NCBI GenBank assembly: GCA_946482115.1
Contig: CAMLQP010000025.1
Location: forward strand, 1-19,885
Source of the DNA: an uncultured Comamonadaceae bacterium
GTDB taxonomy: Bacteria > Pseudomonadota > Gammaproteobacteria > Burkholderiales > Burkholderiaceae
DNA length: 19,885 nt
Direction: 5' to 3'
The notes beneath the pieces are model-generated. The model was not told where the DNA came from and made no database searches. It saw only the letters and a list, made by a program, of their open reading frames with translations. The position numbers and the translations under genes are program-made. This document shows, piece by piece, positions 14,456 to 19,885 of this stretch. Each line of letters starts with the position of its first letter. Within the stretch, counting starts at the first letter, position 1.

Positions 14456-16315
14456 TCAGTCTCCGGGCAGCGGGGAGCTGGTGGGCTGCGGGAACCACAT
14501 CTCGAACACCGCCCCGCCGTCGTTGCGCGCGGTGATGCCGCCGCCGTGCAGCCGGGCCACCACCTCGCAGATCGCCAGCCCCAGGCCGGTGCCCTGCGAG
14601 CCGCCGGCATCGGTGTCGCGGTGGAACTTGCGGAACACCTCCTGCTCGCGCCCGGGGGTGAGCCCTGCCCCTTCGTCGCGCACCACCAGCGTCCAGCGCC
14701 CGCCCAACACGCGTATGCGCACGTGCACGCGGCTGCCGGCCGGTGAATGCTGGGCGGCGTTGAGCAGCAGGTTGGTGGTGGCCTGGCCGGCCAGCCGGGC
14801 GTCGCACCACACCACGTCGCTGTCGGTCACGTCGGCCACCAGTTCACGGTCACCCAGCGCCCCGGCCACCATGGCCACCGACTCGCGCAGCAGCTCACCG
14901 GCCGGGCACCACTCGCACTGCGGCTTCACCGCGCCGTCCTGCAGCCGCGCCAGGTCCAGCAGGTCGCTGGTCAGTGCCTGCAGGCGCTGGGCCTGCTCCA
15001 GCACCCGGCGCGCCAGTTCGTCGCGCTGCTCCACCGTGATGTGGGCGCCCTGGGTGAGCACGGTGCTGGCCGCCCCGATGATGGTGGTCAGCGGTGTTCG
15101 GAAATCGTGCGAGATGCCGGCCAGCAGCGTGTTGCGCACGCGCTCGGTCTCGGCCTCGATGGCCCGCTCGGCGCTGCGGCGCTCGTGGCGGTAGCGCTCG
15201 ATGGCGACCGCCGCCTGGTCGGCATAGGCCTGCAGCAGGTGCAGGTCTTCGGCCCCCTGGTGCTCGGGCGGCAGCCCGCTGACCACCAGACGGCCTTGCG
15301 ATTCGCCGCCGGCCATCAGCTCGAACACCTGGGATCCTGCCGGCACCGGCATCGATGCGGCCACCAGTTCGCCGCGTGCCGACAGGGTGCGCGCCACCGC
15401 CACCGAGACCACCTCGGCGATATCGCCCGGCGACCGGGCCTTGGCGATGTTCTGGGCCAGCAGGCTGAGCGACTGCGCCCGGTTGGCCTGGGCCAGCGCG
15501 TGCACCGAGGCGTCGCGCGAGCGCGCCGCCAGACGGCCCGCGACAAGCCCCACGCCCAGCATGATGGCGAAGGTGAAGAAATATTCGGGGTCGGTCGGCT
15601 TGAGCGACCAGCGCGGCTCGACAAAGATCCAGTCGTACACCAGCACCGACAGCACCACCGTGAGCACCGATTCGGCCAGGCCGCGCTTGAGCGCCACATA
15701 GAGCACGCCCACCAGGAACAGCAGCAGCAGGTTGATGGGGTGCAGGCGCGGCGCCACCAGCGCGCTGAGCAGGGTGCAGGCCACCACGACGACCACCGGC
15801 AGACCCCAGCGGGCCGGCGAGAGCACGGCCTTGATGCGCTCGCTCCATGGCGGTCCGGGCACCCGGTAGCGCGGCGCGCGGCTGGGCGCCACCAGGATGT
15901 CGATCTCCATGCGCGGCAGGCTGGCCGCCAGCACCTCCGCGAAATCGCTGATGCGTTCGCCGAAGTTCGCCCAGTAGCGGCGCCCCATGGCCTGGTTGCC
16001 CAGCAGCACGTGCCGCACGCGCGCGGCGTGTGCCTGGTGGACGATGGTCGAGATGAGGTGGTGGGCGGTGTCCACCGCTAGGCTCTGACGCACGATCTCG
16101 GCACCGCGGGCCTGCGCGCGCGCGAGCGCCCGATCGAGGTCGGCCGTCATTTCCGGGCTCGCCAGGCGCGAGGAGACGGTGTCCAGGTTCAGCACGCGGA
16201 CCGGACCGCCATCGCGGGCATACACCCGCAAGGCGTGATCGACCAGCTGGCCGGCCTGCCCGTCGGCCATCACGCACACCAGCAGGCCGTCGGGTACCGT
16301 CGCCTCAGATTCCAT
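14456..16315 (-). CDS. Short KdpD-type sensor histidine kinase (USP + DUF4118 + kinase)
   Basis: This 619-residue kinase starts with a USP-like domain (about 8-145). A four-helix DUF4118 membrane domain (about 171-262), a GAF-like region (about 280-375), HisKA with ISHDFRTPLTTIIGAAS (H403), and an intact ATPase domain follow. Visible ATPase residues are N515/N519, DEGAG at 547-551 and GTGLGL at 575-580. Full-length KdpD is about 895 residues. The missing part is the N-terminal KdpD domain with its Walker-type GxxPGVGKT motif. The ATG at 16315 was chosen because the USP domain begins there; the frame's extension to 16420 is a Cys/Trp/Arg-rich shadow of the upstream gene. The start overlaps the EIIA gene by 11 bases, implying coupled translation. 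Confidence 0.87.
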   Translation of the reverse strand: MESEATVPDGLLVCVMADGQAGQLVDHALRVYARDGGPVRVLNLDTVSSRLASPEMTADLDRALARAQARGAEIVRQSLAVDTAHHLISTIVHQAHAARVRHVLLGNQAMGRRYWANFGERISDFAEVLAASLPRMEIDILVAPSRAPRYRVPGPPWSERIKAVLSPARWGLPVVVVVACTLLSALVAPRLHPINLLLLFLVGVLYVALKRGLAESVLTVVLSVLVYDWIFVEPRWSLKPTDPEYFFTFAIMLGVGLVAGRLAARSRDASVHALAQANRAQSLSLLAQNIAKARSPGDIAEVVSVAVARTLSARGELVAASMPVPAGSQVFELMAGGESQGRLVVSGLPPEHQGAEDLHLLQAYADQAAVAIERYRHERRSAERAIEAETERVRNTLLAGISHDFRTPLTTIIGAASTVLTQGAHITVEQRDELARRVLEQAQRLQALTSDLLDLARLQDGAVKPQCEWCPAGELLRESVAMVAGALGDRELVADVTDSDVVWCDARLAGQATTNLLLNAAQHSPAGSRVHVRIRVLGGRWTLVVRDEGAGLTPGREQEVFRKFHRDTDAGGSQGTGLGLAICEVVARLHGGGITARNDGGAVFEMWFPQPTSSPLPGD

Positions 16316-16826
16316 GCAGCACCAGGGACGCGCGCCGCCGCGGCCGGTACGACAGGGGCACGCTGCCCAGATCGAGCAGGGCCAGTTGCGATTCCAGCGC
16401 CGCGCCGGCCGAGGTGGCATCGGGCGCGTCGCGCAGCATCCGGGTCAGCTTGGCGGTCATCAGGCCATTTTGCATGTGTTCCAGCAGCTGATGATCACGC
16501 GGCGCCGACGGGTACGGCGCCAGCAGCACCACGAAGTCGGTGACCGGCTCCTGCGCGCCTGCGTCCACGCCGCGCAGGGTGCGCAGGTAGAGCAGGCAGC
16601 AATGCCGCAGATGCCGGACATCGGCGTGTGGCAGGGCCACGCCGGGCCTCACGACAGTGGGCCGCCAGCCGTGGCGCGCGTGCAGGCGCCGGGCCACTTC
16701 GCCCGTGCGGAAGCGGCCCGCCTGGACCACCATGGCCTCGGCCTGCCGGAACACGTCGTCCAGGTCGCTGGCATCCAGCGCCAAGGCGACGCCCACTCGG
16801 ATCACCGTTGGAGAAAAGCTGCGCAT
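16305..16826 (-). CDS. PTS EIIA (PtsN-like) domain protein
   Basis: This 173-residue stand-alone EIIA domain is of the fructose/nitrogen-PTS type. The active-site region GVALPHADV places the phospho-His at residue 67, matching the GxAxPH motif of PtsN. The later segment VTDFVVLLAPYPSAPRDHQLLEHMQ fits the family's second conserved block. No EIIB or EIIC partner is nearby, so the role is probably regulatory. In E. coli unphosphorylated EIIANtr binds KdpD and raises its kinase activity. Here the gene overlaps a KdpD-type kinase gene by 11 bases, which suggests a dedicated regulator. The N-terminus (MRSFSPTVIRVGVALALDAS) differs from usual PtsN. The start lacks a strong ribosome site. Confidence 0.82.
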   Translation of the reverse strand: MRSFSPTVIRVGVALALDASDLDDVFRQAEAMVVQAGRFRTGEVARRLHARHGWRPTVVRPGVALPHADVRHLRHCCLLYLRTLRGVDAGAQEPVTDFVVLLAPYPSAPRDHQLLEHMQNGLMTAKLTRMLRDAPDATSAGAALESQLALLDLGSVPLSYRPRRRASLVLHGI

Positions 16827-16863
16827 GGAAACTCGGGTGTTCCACCAATTCCACCAGCGACCG

Positions 16864-16892
16864 CGTAAAAGAGTCGTAAAAGCCGCGTAAAA
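16864..16892 (-). promoter_or_regulatory. Triple 11-bp-period operator upstream of the EIIA-kinase-regulator operon
   Basis: Three identical CGTAAAA heptamers lie on the plus strand at 16864-16870, 16875-16881 and 16886-16892. They are exactly 11 bases apart, so on the transcribed strand the site reads as three TTTTACG boxes on one DNA face. The array lies 38-66 bases before the EIIA start and begins just after the xdhC stop codon. Head-to-tail half-sites with an 11-base period are typical for OmpR/PhoB-family regulators, so KdpE encoded in this operon is the prime candidate (autoregulation). Confidence 0.65.
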
Positions 16893-16896
16893 AAAG

Positions 16897-17967
16897 CTAG
16901 CCGACGATGCCGCAGACCGGACCGGCCGGCGCCGGCTCCGGGTCCAGCCGGTCCTTGGCGGCGGCCACCGCCATGTCGCGCGGCAGCGGTGCGCCGTTCT
17001 TCACGGCCAGGATTTCGGCCATCACGCTGACGGCGATCTCAGGCGGCGTCTTGCTGCCGATGTAGATGCCGATGGGCCCGCGCAGGCGGGCCAGCTGGTC
17101 GTCGGACACATCGAAATGCTCGCGCAGCCGCGCGCGGCGGGCGTCGTTGTTGCGGCGCGAGCCGATGGCGCCAACGTAGAAGGCATCGGTCTGCAGCGCT
17201 TCCAGCAACGCCAGATCGTCCAGCTTGGGGTCGTGCGTGAGCGCGACCACGCAACTGCGTCGGTCGGGCCTGAAGGCCTTGACCACGTCGTCGGGCATGT
17301 CGGACGTGACTGTGGCGCGCGGCACCGACCAGGCGCCCCGGTATTCCTCGCGCGGGTCGCAGACCGTGACCGAAAAACCGCTGAACAGCGCCATGGTGGC
17401 CAGGTATTCGGTGAGCTGGCCGGCGCCGATCAGCAGCATGCGGAATTCGGGTCCGAAGGTGTTGACCAGGGCCTGGGCGTCCAGCCGCAACCCCTCGCCG
17501 GCCTGGGCGGGCGACAGAGTGGCCTCGCCGTCCGACAGGCGCACCCGGCGCTGCAGCATCTCGCCCTGCTCCAGCCGCGTCACCATGTCCTGCAGCACGT
17601 GCGCGTCGGGGTCGAACTCCAGCAGCAGCTCCAGCGTGCCGCCGCACGGCAGTCCGAAGCGGTGCGCCTCGTCGGCGCTGATGCCGTACTTCACCGACTG
17701 CGGCGGCCCCTGCGGGATCGCGTGCGGATCGCCATCGGTGGCGGTACCCGCGAGGTAGGCGCGGGTGTAGCGGTGGATCAGGTCGTCTTCGATACAGCCG
17801 CCCGAGACCGAGCCCACCACCTGGCCACCTTCGGCCAGCGCCATGATGGAGCCGATGGGCCGGGGCGAGGAACCCCAGGTGCGCACCACCGTGACCAGCA
17901 TGGCGCGCCGGCCCGCGAGGCGCCAGTCGCGCAGGGTGCGCAGAACAAACAGGTCGAGATTTTCCAT
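16897..17967 (-). CDS. XdhC/CoxF-family molybdenum-hydroxylase maturation protein
   Basis: This 356-residue protein has an N-terminal XdhC_CoxI domain. It contains TWGSSPRPIGSIMAL, the conserved GSVSGGCIEDDL, and PCGGTLELLLEFD. A C-terminal Rossmann-type domain contains LLIGAGQLTEYLATMALFSGF and CDPREEY. XdhC proteins bind and help sulfurate or insert the molybdenum cofactor in xanthine-dehydrogenase-type enzymes; CoxF/CoxI are the relatives in CO dehydrogenase clusters. It is the last gene of coxD-coxE-coxG-xdhC, 18 bases after coxG. Its stop TAG (16897-16899) immediately precedes the operator of the next operon. Confidence 0.88.
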   Translation of the reverse strand: MENLDLFVLRTLRDWRLAGRRAMLVTVVRTWGSSPRPIGSIMALAEGGQVVGSVSGGCIEDDLIHRYTRAYLAGTATDGDPHAIPQGPPQSVKYGISADEAHRFGLPCGGTLELLLEFDPDAHVLQDMVTRLEQGEMLQRRVRLSDGEATLSPAQAGEGLRLDAQALVNTFGPEFRMLLIGAGQLTEYLATMALFSGFSVTVCDPREEYRGAWSVPRATVTSDMPDDVVKAFRPDRRSCVVALTHDPKLDDLALLEALQTDAFYVGAIGSRRNNDARRARLREHFDVSDDQLARLRGPIGIYIGSKTPPEIAVSVMAEILAVKNGAPLPRDMAVAAAKDRLDPEPAPAGPVCGIVG

Positions 17968-17985
17968 GTGCGTGTCAGCCGATCT

Positions 17986-18549
17986 TCATCCCAGCAGCCA
18001 GACCAGCGCGGCCGCGCCGGCCAGCAGGGCGACCACATAGGGCAGCGACGAACCCGCCGGCGCCTCGGCGCGCGGCGCGGCGGCGGGCGTGCCCTCGGCC
18101 GGCGGATGGCGCCGCCGCAGTTCGTCGTCGAAACGCCTGAAGAAGTCCTCGGCCATGGATTTGGCCACGCCGTCGATCAGCCGCTGGCCCATCTGCGCGA
18201 TCTTGCCGCCCACGGTGGCGTTGGCGGCATAGCCCAGTTCGCAGCCCTCGGCGTGGTCGGCCAGGCGTACCCGGGCATTGCCCTTGCCGAAGCCGGCCGC
18301 CCCACCCTGCCCCTCGAAGGCCAGCGTGTAGCCGCTGGGCGGCACGATGTCGCTGAGCGCGATCTTGCCGGCGAACCTGGCCGACACCGGGCCGATCTTG
18401 ACCGCCATGCCCACGGCGTACTGGTTCTCGCCGCTGGCTTCCAGCCTGTCGCAGCCCGGCACGCAGGCCTTGAGCACCTCGGGGTCGTTCAGCGCTGCCC
18501 AGGCCTGCTCACGGGTGACGTGCAGCACCCGGCTTCCTTCCATGTCCAT
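17986..18549 (-). CDS. coxG: CoxG-type SRPBCC protein with C-terminal membrane anchor
   Basis: The 187-residue protein is the CoxG (carbon monoxide dehydrogenase subunit G) family. An SRPBCC/START-like ligand pocket (about 1-145) shows VLHVTREQAWAALNDPEVLKACVPGC at its start, and ATVGGKIAQMGQRLIDGVAKSMAEDFF in its last helix. An Ala/Pro linker and one C-terminal transmembrane helix (LPYVVALLAGAAALVWLLG) follow. CoxG is reported to link CO dehydrogenase to the membrane and the quinone pool. Relatives also accompany other molybdenum hydroxylases, so this does not prove CO oxidation. Two in-frame ATGs (18549 and 18543) are possible starts. Confidence 0.88.
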   Translation of the reverse strand: MDMEGSRVLHVTREQAWAALNDPEVLKACVPGCDRLEASGENQYAVGMAVKIGPVSARFAGKIALSDIVPPSGYTLAFEGQGGAAGFGKGNARVRLADHAEGCELGYAANATVGGKIAQMGQRLIDGVAKSMAEDFFRRFDDELRRRHPPAEGTPAAAPRAEAPAGSSLPYVVALLAGAAALVWLLG

Positions 18550-18580
18550 GTCGTCGTCTTCGCTCGGTTGTGTTCAGGGG

Positions 18581-19774
18581 TCATCGCTCCAGCACTTGCG
18601 CGAGGCTGTCGGCCAGCTGGCTCAGATGGTCGAGATTGTGAACCGCCACGAGGCGGTCAGCATGGCGGTGCAGCACGACGGCCGCACGCGCCGTGGGTGT
18701 ATAGCCCTCGAAACGCAGCAAGGGGTTGAGCCACAGCAGCTGGCGGCTGTGGCGCTTGATCCATTGCAGCTCCGCGTCGAGCACGGCGGGCTCGCCGGTG
18801 TCCAGTCCGTCGCTGATCAGCAGCACCAGCGTGCGCCGGCCCACGAAGCGTCGCGCATGGCGCTGGCGCAGCTCGGCCAGGCTGTCACCCAGGCGCGTGC
18901 CGCCGGCGAAATCGTCGATCGCGCCGGCGGCAGCGGCCAGCATGGCGTCGGCATCGCGCAGGCGAAAGGCGGGGCCCAGGTCGGTGAGCCGGGTGCCGAA
19001 GGCGAACACATCGCGCCGCTGCCGGGCACGCAGGGCACCGTGCAGGAAAGCCAGCAGCAGGCGGGCGTAGCGCTCCATCGAGCCGGATACGTCCACCAGC
19101 AGCAGCACCGGCAGCGGCTGGCGTCGCGGCCGCTGGCGCGGCAGGCGCAGGCAGTCGCCGCCCTGGCGCGCAGCGGCCTGGGCCACGCGCGCCCAGTGCA
19201 GGCGTTCGCCGCGCGCGCTGGCCTGCTGGCGGCGTGTGGCCACCTGCGGCAACCGCAGCCGCAGCCGCTGCACCAGTTGCTCCACCAGGCGGTACTCGGC
19301 CGCGTTCAGGCCATTGAAATCGGCGTGATGCAGGCGCCGCACGTCGCTCGCGGTCATGGCGGCGTCGAACTCGATCTCGCGTTCGTTGCGCGGGGCCGGA
19401 TCGGCCTGCGCGGCACGCACCGCCGCCAGCGCATCGCGCACGCGCGGGCGGCGCGGCACCGGGTCGGCCTTGCCCTCGCCGCGCGGCAGCATCTGGGCCA
19501 GCAGCTTGTGGGCCACCTGCGGATCGCGGAACCAGGCCTCGAACAGCTCACGCAGCACGGCGCGCTCGGCTTCGTCGTGCACCAGCACGGCCTCCATCGC
19601 GGCGCAGAGGTCGTCCTTGCGCTCCACGCCCACCAGCCCGGCGGCCTGCTGGGCCAGCGCGAGCTGGCCGCTGTCGATGCGCAGGCCGGCGCGGCGCAGC
19701 GCACGGCCGAAGCCGGTGATGTTGTCGGCCAGCTTGCCGGCTCTGGCGTCCCCGAGTTGGCTGTGCGTTCTCAT
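18581..19774 (-). CDS. coxE: CoxE-type VWA domain protein
   Basis: The 397-residue protein has an all-helical charged N-terminal part (1-215) and a von Willebrand factor A domain. The metal-dependent adhesion motif DVSGSM places D228, S230 and S232. The later Asp-containing loop is VLLISDGLDTGEP, and the ending has HRHADRLVAVHNLDHLSQLADSLAQVLER. CoxE works with the AAA ATPase CoxD in maturing the active site of CO dehydrogenase-type enzymes. The start ATG overlaps the coxD stop (ATGA), so the two are translationally coupled, as usual for MoxR/VWA pairs. Confidence 0.88.
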   Translation of the reverse strand: MRTHSQLGDARAGKLADNITGFGRALRRAGLRIDSGQLALAQQAAGLVGVERKDDLCAAMEAVLVHDEAERAVLRELFEAWFRDPQVAHKLLAQMLPRGEGKADPVPRRPRVRDALAAVRAAQADPAPRNEREIEFDAAMTASDVRRLHHADFNGLNAAEYRLVEQLVQRLRLRLPQVATRRQQASARGERLHWARVAQAAARQGGDCLRLPRQRPRRQPLPVLLLVDVSGSMERYARLLLAFLHGALRARQRRDVFAFGTRLTDLGPAFRLRDADAMLAAAAGAIDDFAGGTRLGDSLAELRQRHARRFVGRRTLVLLISDGLDTGEPAVLDAELQWIKRHSRQLLWLNPLLRFEGYTPTARAAVVLHRHADRLVAVHNLDHLSQLADSLAQVLER

Positions 19775-19885
19775 TCCGCCGTCTCGGGCGCCAGCAGCCG
19801 CCCGGTCAGCTCGGGCGTGAGCGCGGCAATGTCCTCGCGCTGCTTGAACAGGATGCCGGCGGTGTCGGTCACCACCTCGGGGTCC
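19771..19885 (-). CDS. coxD: CoxD/MoxR-type AAA ATPase, C-terminal end (rest outside window)
   Basis: The last 37 codons of a minus-strand gene are visible. The translation begins DPEVVTDTAGILFKQREDIA and ends in LLAPETAE. This matches the C-terminus of MoxR-family CoxD proteins and is supported by the four-base overlap with coxE. The P-loop and other ATPase motifs lie beyond the window edge. Codon use matches its neighbours. Confidence 0.7.
   Translation of the reverse strand, partial: DPEVVTDTAGILFKQREDIAALTPELTGRLLAPETAE

Noticed and set aside
14747..16081. Plus-strand open frame of 444 codons opposite the KdpD-type kinase
   Set aside because: It has the same shadow composition; all kinase motifs lie on the minus strand.
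16316..16420. Longer N-terminus for the KdpD-type kinase
   Set aside because: The 35 extra residues are Cys/Trp/Arg-rich and lie wholly within the EIIA coding region in another frame; the ATG at 16315 fits the domain start.
1..19885. CRISPR arrays, tRNA or rRNA genes, insertion sequences, prophage genes
   Set aside because: I found no repeat-spacer pattern, cloverleaf, rRNA-like stretch, transposase or phage protein when reading through the window.

Overview
The window reads as a chromosomal segment of a high-GC betaproteobacterium, most likely Burkholderiales and probably Comamonadaceae. The basis is the surE-pcm-nlpD-rlmD neighbourhood, the GC-rich codon use, the style of the intergenic palindromic repeats, and the pairing of TRAP transporters with Cox-type molybdenum-enzyme accessory genes. 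No database search was possible, so the taxonomic call is inference. The region is densely coded, with no gene-free stretch above about 200 bases, and shows no insertion sequences, phage genes, tRNA, rRNA or CRISPR.

Layout. At 1-630 lies the end of an ExbD-type energy-transducing gene and hemP, closed by a clear terminator (heme/iron uptake). At 690-2504 are a GlcG/HbpS-like protein (minus), a Bax-inhibitor-1/YccA membrane protein (plus, with terminator) and a small Pro/Ala-rich lipoprotein. At 2505-6546 (minus) is the stress/housekeeping block surE-pcm-nlpD followed by rlmD. The sigma factor gene rpoS, usually next to nlpD, is absent, and a palindromic repeat sits in the gap. At 6663-8274 (plus) are a quinone-oxidoreductase-like MDR protein, a second copy of the same repeat, and a single-domain bacterial globin. 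At 8279-10786 (minus) is a three-gene signalling operon: diguanylate cyclase, OmpR-type response regulator, and a short degenerate histidine-kinase/phosphotransfer protein. At 10860-13636 (minus) are TRAP transporter membrane subunits (dctQ, dctM), a small membrane protein and a 2[4Fe-4S] ferredoxin. At 13742-16826 (minus) is a signalling operon: PTS EIIA (PtsN-like), a short KdpD-type sensor kinase, and a KdpE-type regulator. At 16897-19885 (minus) are accessory genes of a CO-dehydrogenase/xanthine-dehydrogenase-type molybdenum hydroxylase: coxD end, coxE, coxG and an xdhC/coxF-like gene. The catalytic subunits lie outside the window.

The most interesting part is 13.6-16.9 kb. A PTS EIIA protein with an intact phospho-histidine motif overlaps the start of a KdpD-like kinase that lacks the normal N-terminal nucleotide-binding KdpD domain. 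No kdpFABC pump genes are present. Three CGTAAAA repeats spaced exactly 11 bp apart lie upstream of the EIIA gene. Two related boxes, also 11 bp apart, lie upstream of the TRAP dctQM genes. This suggests a PTS-EIIA/KdpD-short/KdpE circuit that regulates itself and a TRAP carrier rather than a potassium pump. The repeats and gene order are seen directly; the regulatory link is inference.
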